Shown in pieces: positions 8,044 through 16,487 of a DNA stretch of 57,630 bases (its first letter is position 1; every line of letters starts with the position of its first letter). The DNA comes from Clostridia bacterium (lineage in GTDB: Bacteria; Bacillota; Clostridia; Oscillospirales; Acutalibacteraceae). Both the position numbers and the translations under genes were made by a program. The notes under the pieces are model-generated. The model saw only the letters and a list, made by a program, of their open reading frames with translations. It did no database searches and was not told the DNA's origin. The stretch covers positions 1-57,630 of the forward strand of contig JAFQCR010000002.1 in assembly GCA_017416345.1 (NCBI GenBank), given 5' to 3'.

Positions 8044-10134
8044 ATGAAATCGATCAAAAAGAATTTCAAAAAAGCACTCAGCCTTCTGTGTGCCGTCGTC
8101 TTGATCGCATCAACCCTGGCAGTGATGTCAGTAAGCACCTCGGCCGCAACGATCTCAAATGACGAAAACGTTTCTGCAAGTCTTGAAACATACGAGGTTT
8201 GGAGCTCAGGCTTTGAGAAGCAGGAAGGTATCGATTATGATTACCAAACGCTCGGAGCCAATACGACCCGACACGTAAGAGGCGTTGCAGGTGCAACAAG
8301 CACCGGCCATCACATCTATTCCCGTCTTGAGGGCAACCTGGATGCCGACGGCAATGCAACCGGTGTAATTAAATTCACCAACAAGGAAGCTCATGCCTAC
8401 CGCGGTGTTATGTTCAACAAGGTCGATACCTCCTCTAACGCCGGTGTGGAGTATGCTTATGTTATCGAAGCCAACACCACCTACACCGTCTCGTTCGACC
8501 TTAAGGACAGCACATCCGATGTGGGCGTAACCTACAATTTTATGGGCATCGCTCAGCAGAATACCGACACAGGCTATGTTTTGGCATCCTGGACTTCTGA
8601 TCAGATATCGAGCTCTTATGCCACATATACCGCCACCTTTACAACTCCCGATGATGAAACTCTCGGTGACAACAAGTATCTTTCTTTTATGATACTCAAC
8701 CAGAACAGTGTTGCACATAACACCTGGCTTGATAACTTGACGATCAAAAAGAAGGTAGTTGCTACCCCTGCCGATGTTATCACCTTCAATGATAACGGAA
8801 AGACCTATTATGCTTATCCCGATAAGCTTACCGCCCTGCCCGACGGCGACAACGGCACTTTGGATTCGGAGTTTATCGCTTGGGTAGATGCTGACGGCAA
8901 CACCGTTACCGAGGTTCCCGCAGCCGGTACCGTGCTTAACGCAAAGTATCCCGTTATGACCGAGATTCCCGACGAAGAGGAGTCGGTCTATCTGGCGCTG
9001 ACCAATACCGCAAGCAAGACCTTGGCAGGTAACGACAGTAAGGGTACCCTTGGATTGTCATCGTCATCCGGTTCCTCCCATGACATATATTCCCGAAAGA
9101 CCAAGCTCATAGACGGCACCAGCACCTGGATCGTTAAGTTTGCACACACATCAACCAACGCTCCCAATAATCTTCCCTACAGAAGCATTTGCTTCGGCAA
9201 GGAAAACACCACTGCCGACGGTTCGGATAACGCTTATGTACTCGAGCCAAATACCAAGTACACCGTTACTTATAATATTCTTCATGAATCGGGCGCAAGC
9301 ATCAGCTTTGACCTTGCCGCAGGAACCTCAACAAAATCCACTAACGGTCTGGTTTTGGATTCCAACAAGCCGGCCTCGGTCATCAGCTCCTGGATGACCT
9401 ACACCCGTGAGTTTACTACTCCCGATGCAGAAACCATGGGTAATCAGAAGTATCTGCTGTTTGTTATCAACAACCCCGCACTTGAGGTCAACGTTTCCTG
9501 GATCTACGGTGTAACCATCACCAAGTTCGTCGCAGGCGATCCTGCCGATTATATCAGCTTTGTTGATGGCGACAAGACCTATTACACCGAAGTTGGTGAT
9601 ACCGCAAAATTGCCCAAGGGTCAGTTGGCCGAGGGCGAGGAGAGATTCCTTGGTTGGTATGATGCTAACGGCGAACGTGTACTCGAAATGCCCACCGAAG
9701 CAGGCGCTGTTCTTACAGCACGCTACGGTGTAGTTAAGGACGGTACCGTTGCAACCTCCTTCCGTGAGGTCAGCGGCACAGGCTCCAACTATGTAAGCGC
9801 CGGCGTACGTTTCCGTGCGCGTCTTGACACTGTAACCGTTGAGGCCGCCGAAGAGGTTGGATTTATCCTTGTTCCCAACGGCAACACGGTTGATTCTCCC
9901 CTTGCCATCAAGGGTATTGCCAAGAACAAGAATACCCATATCATCTACGATCTCACCTATGACGGCTTCTATGACTATCAGGTCATCGTGACCGGACTTA
10001 CCCGAGAGGGTGTTGAGACCAACCTTTGCGATCTTAAGATCGACGTTTATTTCTACTATACCTTAAACGGTGTGACCAACTTTGTAGGTCAGCCGTACAC
10101 TACCTCCTACAACGAGTTGACAGCCGGTAACTGA
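8044..10134 (+). CDS. Secreted modular protein, paralogue lacking the MBL and beta-helix domains
   Basis: 696 residues from the ATG at 8044, which is preceded by AGAAAGGAAATT; an upstream in-frame ATG at 7987 has no ribosome site. The signal peptide is nearly the same as in the protein at 3407 (FKKALSLLCAVVLIAS). The same module order follows: beta-sandwich unit (about 45-240), short repeat with FNDNGKTYYAYPD and GW-like/VDADGNTVTEVP, second sandwich (about 310-490), second short repeat, and a C-terminal domain with GFILVPNG, KNTHIIYDLTYDG and VGQPYTTSYNE. It ends where the larger paralogue continues into its metallo-hydrolase region. Carbohydrate binding is inferred from fold-like strand patterns and GH16 neighbours. 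No catalytic motif was seen. Confidence 0.68.
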   Translation: MKSIKKNFKKALSLLCAVVLIASTLAVMSVSTSAATISNDENVSASLETYEVWSSGFEKQEGIDYDYQTLGANTTRHVRGVAGATSTGHHIYSRLEGNLDADGNATGVIKFTNKEAHAYRGVMFNKVDTSSNAGVEYAYVIEANTTYTVSFDLKDSTSDVGVTYNFMGIAQQNTDTGYVLASWTSDQISSSYATYTATFTTPDDETLGDNKYLSFMILNQNSVAHNTWLDNLTIKKKVVATPADVITFNDNGKTYYAYPDKLTALPDGDNGTLDSEFIAWVDADGNTVTEVPAAGTVLNAKYPVMTEIPDEEESVYLALTNTASKTLAGNDSKGTLGLSSSSGSSHDIYSRKTKLIDGTSTWIVKFAHTSTNAPNNLPYRSICFGKENTTADGSDNAYVLEPNTKYTVTYNILHESGASISFDLAAGTSTKSTNGLVLDSNKPASVISSWMTYTREFTTPDAETMGNQKYLLFVINNPALEVNVSWIYGVTITKFVAGDPADYISFVDGDKTYYTEVGDTAKLPKGQLAEGEERFLGWYDANGERVLEMPTEAGAVLTARYGVVKDGTVATSFREVSGTGSNYVSAGVRFRARLDTVTVEAAEEVGFILVPNGNTVDSPLAIKGIAKNKNTHIIYDLTYDGFYDYQVIVTGLTREGVETNLCDLKIDVYFYYTLNGVTNFVGQPYTTSYNELTAGN

Positions 10135-10165
10135 TCCGCTCCTACCGTTGTATAAAGCACATACA

Positions 10166-10200
10166 AAATGCCCCAAGCCAAATGGCTTGGGGCATTTCTT
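10166..10200. terminator. Terminator between 8044 gene and GH16-2
   Basis: A perfect 14-bp stem (10166-10179 with 10184-10197, TGCCCCAAGCC core) with a 4-nt loop, T-rich on the plus strand and A-rich on the other side. It can serve both convergent genes. Confidence 0.85.
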
Positions 10201-10215
10201 TGATCGTATTTGTGA

Positions 10216-11994
10216 TCACTCAAGGAAGCGAAGCTCGCTCACACCGTCATTCTTTTGATAGATGTGTACGTAATCTATCTGGAAGTTGTTTGAATTCTGC
10301 CATACGGGATCGTCATCGGCAGGACAGCTTGCCTGCTGTGCAAAGCCTGTGGCCTGGCTCAAAATAAGGTGGATGTGCTGGGTGAAGGTTTCCTTCCAGA
10401 TCTCCTTCTCGTTCAGATCGACCATAAAGTAAACGTTACCGTCGCAGGCAAAGCCGCAATGATCCTCATCCCAGATGTAGGTGAAGGTGTGGAGCCCATC
10501 GTTGAACTTGCCCTCGGGACAGTAGTATTTCTTCTGGTTGGAGTGAGAGCCGTCCAACGACCAATGCTCGGCGTAGCCCTCAGGCTGCCACTTGGACTCA
10601 TAGTAATCCCGACGGTTGGACTTCAGCCAACCGTGAAGGTTGGAGGCCTCTGATGCTGAATTACCGAACATCTCACAAACATTGACCTCGGTCATATATG
10701 CCGCAGGGTTATCGGGGTCATAAGAATTAGCCCAAAGCGAGATCCAGAAGCCCGAGTTAGGACTGCTGTCGGGCAGAATTGCACTCATTTCAAGCACACC
10801 GTAGCGGTAGGTCATCTTGTTTTTGGTATAAAGCTTGAAGCCGTAGTAGCTATTCTCATCATAGCAGGCGTAGAAGTTCAGCATTCCATCATTTACATGC
10901 AACATATCAGCCGTCTTGGCACGCTTTGAGTTACGTCCGTTATGTCCTGCCGACGCACCCTCGGTGCTGAACGCCCATTTTGAAAGGTCGATACCGGTCT
11001 CGTGACCCTCAACAAAATCAAAATCGTCGGCCCAGGTCGTTGAATACCACTTGGCGGGATCATAGCTTGCAACGGTTGCCGAATAGCTTGCGCTCTGAAC
11101 GCTGTTGGCATCGGTGACAGCACCTGCGGACACCAGCTTGGCAAACTCGGAAACAGCCATGGCCTTGGCCGAGGGGCTGCCGCCGTTAAGGTAGACCTTT
11201 TTGCCCGAAATGATGATGGAGTAGGTGTCTCTGTCCTCTATTGTCTGCACACCGTCACGCTTGGCATCACCCACAATGACCTCATACTCCGAAGCGGCGT
11301 TATGGTCCTCAACGATATCGAGCTTAAAGCCGGTCTTGTTGACGATCAGCTCATTAGCCTCTTCCATCTGGTTCTGGGTTATGTATGACTGGTTGAATCT
11401 CTGCTTGACAAACACGAATGCACCAAGGCTGACACCGTTTATCGCCGTATCAACAAAATCTCCTTCGGAAGCGTGGGTATAGCTGATACCGCCCTTGACG
11501 CCTGCGGTTGAAACGTAAGTATCAACAAAATACTTCATGGCATCCTGCAGAGCGTTGTCGGAACGGCTGTAGATAACAATCTTCTTACCGATGGTGCAAA
11601 TGATATAGTCATCATAACGTCCGCTGACGTTTTTTATAAGATAATCCTTGGCCTTAGCGGTCTCGGCACGGTTGGTATCACCCACGAGTATCTCGTAAAC
11701 ATCGGTGCCGTCATCTGCATCGGAGGTGTTTTTGATGTTTACGCCAAGCTTGCTTTTAAGCTGCTTGAACAAAAACGCTCCAATGTTTACGTCGGCCGTT
11801 TCGGCACGTGTGATACGGTAGACCGACTCACCGTTTTCGTCCAGAAACTTAACGTCATCGGTGGAAAAAATACCTGTGTCATTTGTGCCACTGTCGGTCG
11901 AAGCCGTACCGCTCTGGGACTCGTCCCCACCGCAGCCGACAAACAATCCGAGACACATAATGACCGCAAAGATCAAAGCAAGTGTTCTTTTCAT
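10216..11994 (-). CDS. GH16-like lipoprotein 2
   Basis: 592-residue lipoprotein (lipobox GLFVGC, Cys about 21) with the same architecture as the other two GH16-like proteins here. Two alpha/beta units carry EILVGDTNR and EIIVGDAKR, then comes a GH16-type beta-sandwich. The active-site strand reads EVNVCE (E436, N438, E441), again Asn for the usual Asp. The SNPNSGFWISLW strand and the FQIDYVHIYQ end are typical of GH16. The predicted role is binding or hydrolysis of a beta-glucan-like polymer at the cell surface. The start is preceded by GAGGAGAGATATT. It lies head-to-tail with GH16-3. Confidence 0.8.
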   Translation of the reverse strand: MKRTLALIFAVIMCLGLFVGCGGDESQSGTASTDSGTNDTGIFSTDDVKFLDENGESVYRITRAETADVNIGAFLFKQLKSKLGVNIKNTSDADDGTDVYEILVGDTNRAETAKAKDYLIKNVSGRYDDYIICTIGKKIVIYSRSDNALQDAMKYFVDTYVSTAGVKGGISYTHASEGDFVDTAINGVSLGAFVFVKQRFNQSYITQNQMEEANELIVNKTGFKLDIVEDHNAASEYEVIVGDAKRDGVQTIEDRDTYSIIISGKKVYLNGGSPSAKAMAVSEFAKLVSAGAVTDANSVQSASYSATVASYDPAKWYSTTWADDFDFVEGHETGIDLSKWAFSTEGASAGHNGRNSKRAKTADMLHVNDGMLNFYACYDENSYYGFKLYTKNKMTYRYGVLEMSAILPDSSPNSGFWISLWANSYDPDNPAAYMTEVNVCEMFGNSASEASNLHGWLKSNRRDYYESKWQPEGYAEHWSLDGSHSNQKKYYCPEGKFNDGLHTFTYIWDEDHCGFACDGNVYFMVDLNEKEIWKETFTQHIHLILSQATGFAQQASCPADDDPVWQNSNNFQIDYVHIYQKNDGVSELRFLE

Positions 11995-12011
11995 AATATC
12001 TCTCCTCTTCG

Positions 12012-12090
12012 TTATGGGATCAGTTTCAATATATCACATTAAAGCATAAAAGTAAATAAAAAAATATTGAATTTTGTAACTATATTGCAA
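12012..12090 (-). promoter_or_regulatory. Promoter of GH16-2 and single AraC-like half-site
   Basis: On the minus strand TTTACT, 17 bases, then TATATT with an upstream TGTGA lies within 12012-12060. A 17-mer at 12090-12074 (minus: TTGCAATATAGTTACAA) resembles the half-sites upstream of GH16-3. Only one copy is clear, because the terminator of GH16-3 occupies the next turn of helix. Confidence 0.45.
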
Positions 12091-12124
12091 AAGCCTTCGG
12101 CACCGAAATGCCGAAGGCTTTAAA
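12089..12124. terminator. Terminator of GH16-3
   Basis: Stem AAAGCCTTCGGCA (12090-12102) with TGCCGAAGGCTTT (12109-12121), 6-nt loop. It follows the GH16-3 stop on the minus strand and is followed there by TTGCAATA, a weak U-tract. Confidence 0.7.
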
Positions 12125-12128
12125 TAAA

Positions 12129-13904
12129 TTATCCCAAAATATTCATTAAGTGCTGACCGTCATCCTTCTGATAGATATGTACGTAGTCTATCTGGAAGTT
12201 GTTGGTGGTGGTCCACTCGGGAGCGTCATCAGCCATGTTATTTCCCGCACCGGTTGCGAAGCAGGTTGCCTGGCTCAAAATGAGGTAGATAGGCTGTGTG
12301 AAGGTCTGCTTATAGTGAGGCTGCTCGTTATGGTCAAGCTCAAAGTAAACGTTGCCGTCACAAGCAAACTTACTTGTGTTTTCATCCCAGATGTAAGTGA
12401 AGGTGTGCAGACCGTTGTTGAATCGGCCGTCGGGGCAAGTATACTTTTTATAGGCAGAATACTTGCCGTCCAAAGACCAATGCTCAGCCAATCCCTGAGG
12501 TGCCCACAGCTCGTTATAAACCTCTCTCTGGCCGTTCTTAAGCCAACCGTGGAGGTTGGAAGCCTCAGAGCCCGAGTTGCCGAACATTTCAACAACGTTG
12601 ACCTCGGTAAAGAAGGCCGAAGAGTTTATATCATCAACCTGCTGTAATGAGTTTGCCCAAAGAGATATCCAGAAAGCATCGCCGTGAGGCAAGATGGCAC
12701 TCATTTCGAGTATACCGTAGCGGAAGTTCATTTTTCCGCTTGTAACCAGCTTAAAGCCATAGTAATACTGATCATCATAAGCAGCAAAGAAGTTCAGCTT
12801 ACCGTCACTGACAAACAAATGCTCGGCACTCTGTGAACGAACCGAGATTCTGCCGTTGTGACCGGGTGCCGTATCGGTTGCCCATTTCCATTTTGTAAGG
12901 TCAACACCTGTTTCGTGACCGTCAGCCGGAGCATCAAAGTCATCGGTCCAGGTGGGAACGTAATAGGTGGATCTATCGTAGGAGTTTATGGTCTGAGAAT
13001 AGTAGCCGGAGGTGCTGCTCTGATCGGTAACAGCACCTGCAACCAAAAGCTTTGCAAACTCGGAAACAGCCATAGCGGTAGCGGCAGGGCTTCCGCCGTT
13101 AAGGTATACCTTTTTGCCCGATACCTTGACCGAGTACTCGTCGACATTGGTGACCTCGGCAACTCCGTCACGCTTGGCGTCACCGACAATGACCTCATAC
13201 TCCGAAGCCTCGTTGTGATCCTCAACTATTGCGAGTGCATAACCGGTCTTTTCGGTCAAAAGCTTATTAGCCTCTTCAATACCGTGCTGTACGATATAAC
13301 CGGTGTTGAATCTGGGTTTTACAAAAACAAAATTACCAAGCTTTACGCCGTTGATCGAAGCCTCCGAGAAGCTACCCTCGGTAACGTTCAGATACTTGAT
13401 ACCGCCCTTTACGCCCTCTGCCTTTATAAAATTATTGACAAAGTGTTCGCAGGCCTTCTGCAGGCCATCGTCGTTCATTGCGTTGATAACGATCTTTTTA
13501 CCGATGGTGCAGATGATAAAGTCGTTCACACGGCCGCCTGCGTTAGCAATAAGATACTCCCTTGCCTGCTTGGACTCTTCACGGTTGGTGTTACCCACAA
13601 GGATCTCATATGCATCGGAGCCGTCGACCTTATCGTCAACATTCTTCATATTAACTTCTAATTTTTCTTTAGCCTGCTTGAAAATATAAGCAGCCTTTTT
13701 AGCAGCATTGTCGTCATCTGCAGGACGGATGATAGTATATGTATTATCACCGTCGTTAGTAAACTTAACATCTTCGGTAGAAAAAATACCGTCAGAGGTG
13801 CCTGCCGAGGTGGAATCGGTCGAAGCGGTGTCATCGCCCGAGCAACCCACAAAGAGGCCCAGACACATAAGCAAGGCTACTATAAGCGCAATTGTTCTTT
13901 TCAT
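12129..13904 (-). CDS. GH16-like lipoprotein 3
   Basis: 591-residue lipoprotein (lipobox GLFVGC, Cys about 21), third member of the local GH16 family. The N-terminal pair of alpha/beta units carries EILVGNTNR and EIIVGDAKR. The C-terminal GH16-like sandwich has ILPHGDAFWISLW, the active-site strand EVNVVE (E434, N436, E439), HTFTYIWDE and FQIDYVHIYQ. The Asn in the middle of the catalytic strand is shared by all three paralogues, so it is a feature of this clade and not a local mutation. Start after AAAAGGAGAAATTTT. It has a strong sigma-A promoter and two upstream repeats. Confidence 0.8.
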   Translation of the reverse strand: MKRTIALIVALLMCLGLFVGCSGDDTASTDSTSAGTSDGIFSTEDVKFTNDGDNTYTIIRPADDDNAAKKAAYIFKQAKEKLEVNMKNVDDKVDGSDAYEILVGNTNREESKQAREYLIANAGGRVNDFIICTIGKKIVINAMNDDGLQKACEHFVNNFIKAEGVKGGIKYLNVTEGSFSEASINGVKLGNFVFVKPRFNTGYIVQHGIEEANKLLTEKTGYALAIVEDHNEASEYEVIVGDAKRDGVAEVTNVDEYSVKVSGKKVYLNGGSPAATAMAVSEFAKLLVAGAVTDQSSTSGYYSQTINSYDRSTYYVPTWTDDFDAPADGHETGVDLTKWKWATDTAPGHNGRISVRSQSAEHLFVSDGKLNFFAAYDDQYYYGFKLVTSGKMNFRYGILEMSAILPHGDAFWISLWANSLQQVDDINSSAFFTEVNVVEMFGNSGSEASNLHGWLKNGQREVYNELWAPQGLAEHWSLDGKYSAYKKYTCPDGRFNNGLHTFTYIWDENTSKFACDGNVYFELDHNEQPHYKQTFTQPIYLILSQATCFATGAGNNMADDAPEWTTTNNFQIDYVHIYQKDDGQHLMNILG

Positions 13905-13939
13905 AAAATTTCTCCTTTTCGAAACAATTCTCTAAAATC

Positions 13940-13968
13940 ATTCTAAACGACAGCCCCGGGTTTGTCAA
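13940..13968 (-). promoter_or_regulatory. Sigma-A promoter of GH16-3
   Basis: Minus strand TTGACA (13968-13963), 17 bases, TAGAAT (13945-13940). Confidence 0.75.
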
Positions 13969-13984
13969 TTAAAACATTCAATCT

Positions 13985-14020
13985 TTGTACTATTTTGCTA
14001 CAAGTTGTACAATCTTGCTA
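13985..14020 (-). promoter_or_regulatory. Tandem half-sites upstream of GH16-3
   Basis: On the minus strand TAGCAAGATTGTACAA begins at 14020 and TAGCAAAATAGTACAA begins at 14000, a 20-bp repeat. They share the leading TAGC and a GT core with the half-sites near 3100. They sit about 17 bp upstream of the -35 box, so the geometry differs from that pair. The AEC transporter promoter lies on the other side. Confidence 0.5.
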
Positions 14021-14043
14021 ACTTGACAAATTTCAAAAATATA

Positions 14044-14072
14044 TTGAAAACTTTATGATTTAGGTGTATTAT
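14044..14072 (+). promoter_or_regulatory. Promoter of the AEC transporter
   Basis: TTGAAA (14044-14049), 17 bases, TATTAT (14067-14072), about 32 bp upstream of the start codon. Confidence 0.65.
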
Positions 14073-14104
14073 ATAATAACTATCAAACTTTAGGCGGCGA
14101 AATT

Positions 14105-15100
14105 ATGTACGGATTGGATGTGTTGGTGCAAAAGGTACTGTTACTGACGGTAATGATTGCACTCGGCGTTATATTAAGATTGACAAAAAAGGCTGACGGA
14201 AATTTGGCCAAAGGCTTTTCGGATGTGGTTGTCTACCTCACCCAGCCTGCAATGATAATCTACAGTTTTTTAGATGCACCTTTTTCCAAGCGTATAATCA
14301 TCACCTCGCTTTGTGTGCTGGGCTTTTCGATGCTGCTTCATTTGGGATACTTTTACGTTTCAAAGCTGTTATACAAAAAAGCACCCGAAAAACAGCAGCT
14401 TATCCTGCGCTATTCCACCATCTTCACCAACGCAGGATTTATGGGTATACCGCTGATATCCGAGCTTATCAGTCCCGAGGCCGCCATTTATGCCACCTTC
14501 TACGTTGTTTCCTTTAACGTTTATAACTGGTCGTTGGGTTGCTATATGTACTCTAAAGACCGTTCCTACATATCGGCCAAAAAGATGCTTTTGAACCCTG
14601 CCACCATACCGACCTACATCGGTCTTGCGCTGTTTATCATCGGCGGATTATGGACGGTTCCCGAAGGCTTACAGCCCATCTTCGACAGCTTTATCGTCCC
14701 CGTCATCAAGGATGACGTGCTGTTCCTTTTAAAGAGCACTGTCATTCCGATGTCTATGATGATGATCGGAATCCGCCTTGCCGAAAGCGACTTCAAAACA
14801 ATGTTCAAGGACAAGTATCTGCCCATTTTAACGGTAGTTCGTCTGATACTCATTCCGTTTGCCGTTATGGGAATTATGAAGCTTGTAGAGTTTACGGGGC
14901 TTATCCCCGATTCGATACTCACCCCTGCCGCAACGGTGCTGGTCATCAGCTCGTCCACACCCGTTGCCGCAATGGCCAACATTTTTGCCGAACGGTTTGA
15001 CGGAGATGCTGTTTACGCCAGCAAAATAGTTTCGGTTACGACACTTTTATCCTTGGCCACAATGCCAATGATCGCCGCCGTTTTGAGTAAGGTGTTTTAA
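14105..15100 (+). CDS. AEC-family (auxin efflux carrier-like) membrane transporter
   Basis: 331-residue integral membrane protein with about ten hydrophobic segments across its length, in two halves separated by a short hydrophilic loop near residue 150-165. The SDVVVYLTQPAMIIYSF and STIFTNAGFMGIPLI regions and the TPAATVLVISSSTPVAAMANIFAERF segment match the AEC/PIN-like pattern, in which the GFMG(I/V)P motif lies in a broken helix. Bacterial members export or exchange organic acids such as malate; the substrate here cannot be told. It is divergent from GH16-3. The start codon follows TTTAGGCGGCGAAATT. Confidence 0.8.
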   Translation: MYGLDVLVQKVLLLTVMIALGVILRLTKKADGNLAKGFSDVVVYLTQPAMIIYSFLDAPFSKRIIITSLCVLGFSMLLHLGYFYVSKLLYKKAPEKQQLILRYSTIFTNAGFMGIPLISELISPEAAIYATFYVVSFNVYNWSLGCYMYSKDRSYISAKKMLLNPATIPTYIGLALFIIGGLWTVPEGLQPIFDSFIVPVIKDDVLFLLKSTVIPMSMMMIGIRLAESDFKTMFKDKYLPILTVVRLILIPFAVMGIMKLVEFTGLIPDSILTPAATVLVISSSTPVAAMANIFAERFDGDAVYASKIVSVTTLLSLATMPMIAAVLSKVF

Positions 15101-15127
15101 CACATTGTCTGCATTTTGTCAAATAAA

Positions 15128-15179
15128 GCCTCCCTTGTGTAAAGGGAGGTGGCAAAACCGAAGGTTTTGACGGAGGGAT
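15128..15179 (+). repeat. Palindromic intergenic repeat, copy 1
   Basis: Stem 1 (CCTCCCTT, GTGT, AAAGGGAGG) is followed by stem 2 (GGCAAAACC, GAA, GGTTTTGAC) and the closing string GGAGGGAT. The same plan recurs at 17650 and 57541 with different, still paired, stem 2 sequences. Confidence 0.8.
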
Positions 15180-15233
15180 CGTGAAGCATTCCTCCTCTTC
15201 AAAATAAACCCCACCCTAAAAAGGAGAAACAAT

Positions 15234-16439
15234 ATGAAATATTTAGTATTACTCTGTGACGGAATGGCCGACTATAAGTTTGAGGGACTCAAAAACAAGA
15301 CCCCCATGATGCTGGCCAACAAACCCAATATGGACCGCCTTGCCAAGACCGCTACGGTTGGTCTTGCCAAAACGGTTGCCGATCATTTAAAGCCCGGCAG
15401 TGACGTTGCCAATTTGAGCGTTATGGGCTATGACCCTGCCGAGTGCTATACGGGACGTTCACCGCTTGAGGCCGCTTCTATCGGCATTGCGCTGACCGAT
15501 ACCGATGTAACCCTTCGTTGCAACCTTGTCACCCTTTCCGACGAGGAGAATTACGAGGACAAGACCATGATCGACTATTCGGCAGGCGATATTTCGTCCG
15601 AGGATGCCGCCGAGATCATCAAATCGGTTCAGGAAGCCTTCGGAAACGATGTTTATTCGTTCTATGCAGGTGTCAGCTACCGTCATTGCCTTGTTGTCAA
15701 AAACGGTACTGTCGACCTTGGAAATATGACCCCTCCTCACGACATCAGCGGACGTGTTGTGGGTGAATACTTAAGCACTCACGAAAACGCCGCACCGCTT
15801 GTTGAGCTGATGAAGAAAAGCGTTGCTGTTTTGAAGGATCACCCCGTAAATAAGCGCAGAATTGCCGAGGGCAAGCGCCCTGCCAACTCCATCTGGCTTT
15901 GGGGTGAGGGCACCAAGCCGCAAATGCAGTCGTTTAAGGACAAGTACGGTGTGAACATGGGTATCGTTTCGGCCGTTGACCTTATCAAGGGCATCGGCAA
16001 GCTGGCAGGCTGTGAGGTTGCCGAGGTCGAGGGGGCAACGGGATATATCGACACCAACTTCAAGGGCAAGGCCGAAGCCGCCGCCGACCTTTTTAAGCGT
16101 AACGACATTGTGTATGTTCACGTTGAGGCCCCCGACGAGTGCGGTCACCGTGGCGAGGCCGAAAACAAGATCAAGGCCATTGAGCTTATAGACCGGCATA
16201 TTTTGAGCCGCCTTGTTGAAGAGCTTGAAAAGTACGGTGAGTACCGCATACTCATTATGCCCGACCATCCCACACCGCTCATCACCATGACCCACGCCCG
16301 TGATGCTGTCCCCTTCCTTTTGTATGACAACAAAAAAGCCGCCGCAGGCTGTGACACCTTTACCGAGGACACAGCAGCTGCTTCGGGTGTTTACTACGAC
16401 CACGCCCCCGACCTTATGGGTGTTTTGTTGGAGAAATAA
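15234..16439 (+). CDS. apgM: Cofactor-independent phosphoglycerate mutase, archaeal (ApgM) type
   Basis: 401-residue enzyme of the alkaline-phosphatase superfamily that interconverts 3- and 2-phosphoglycerate in lower glycolysis. The N-terminus LVLLCDGMAD gives the metal-binding Asp. SDVANLSVMGYDP supplies the catalytic Ser, and the C-terminal half has HVEAPDECGHRG and IMPDHPTP metal ligands, with HAR and DHAPDLM near the end. Length and the short insert fit the ApgM group, not the 510-residue GpmI type. It starts after AAAAAGGAGAAACAAT and is monocistronic, with a palindromic repeat before it and a terminator after it. Confidence 0.92.
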   Translation: MKYLVLLCDGMADYKFEGLKNKTPMMLANKPNMDRLAKTATVGLAKTVADHLKPGSDVANLSVMGYDPAECYTGRSPLEAASIGIALTDTDVTLRCNLVTLSDEENYEDKTMIDYSAGDISSEDAAEIIKSVQEAFGNDVYSFYAGVSYRHCLVVKNGTVDLGNMTPPHDISGRVVGEYLSTHENAAPLVELMKKSVAVLKDHPVNKRRIAEGKRPANSIWLWGEGTKPQMQSFKDKYGVNMGIVSAVDLIKGIGKLAGCEVAEVEGATGYIDTNFKGKAEAAADLFKRNDIVYVHVEAPDECGHRGEAENKIKAIELIDRHILSRLVEELEKYGEYRILIMPDHPTPLITMTHARDAVPFLLYDNKKAAAGCDTFTEDTAAASGVYYDHAPDLMGVLLEK

Positions 16440-16454
16440 GCTTTACAAAAGCAA

Positions 16455-16486
16455 AAGCCGCAGAGAACAAATCTCTGCGGTTTTAA
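16455..16486. terminator. Bidirectional terminator between apgM and the deacetylase gene
   Basis: CCGCAGAGA and TCTCTGCGG form a stem with flanking A- and T-runs, between convergent genes. Confidence 0.85.
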
Positions 16487-16487
16487 T

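Noticed and set aside
9328-9939. 203-codon minus-strand frame opposite the second modular protein
   Set aside because: It mirrors the shadow frame at 4457-5311, because the plus-strand genes are paralogous. No start signal.
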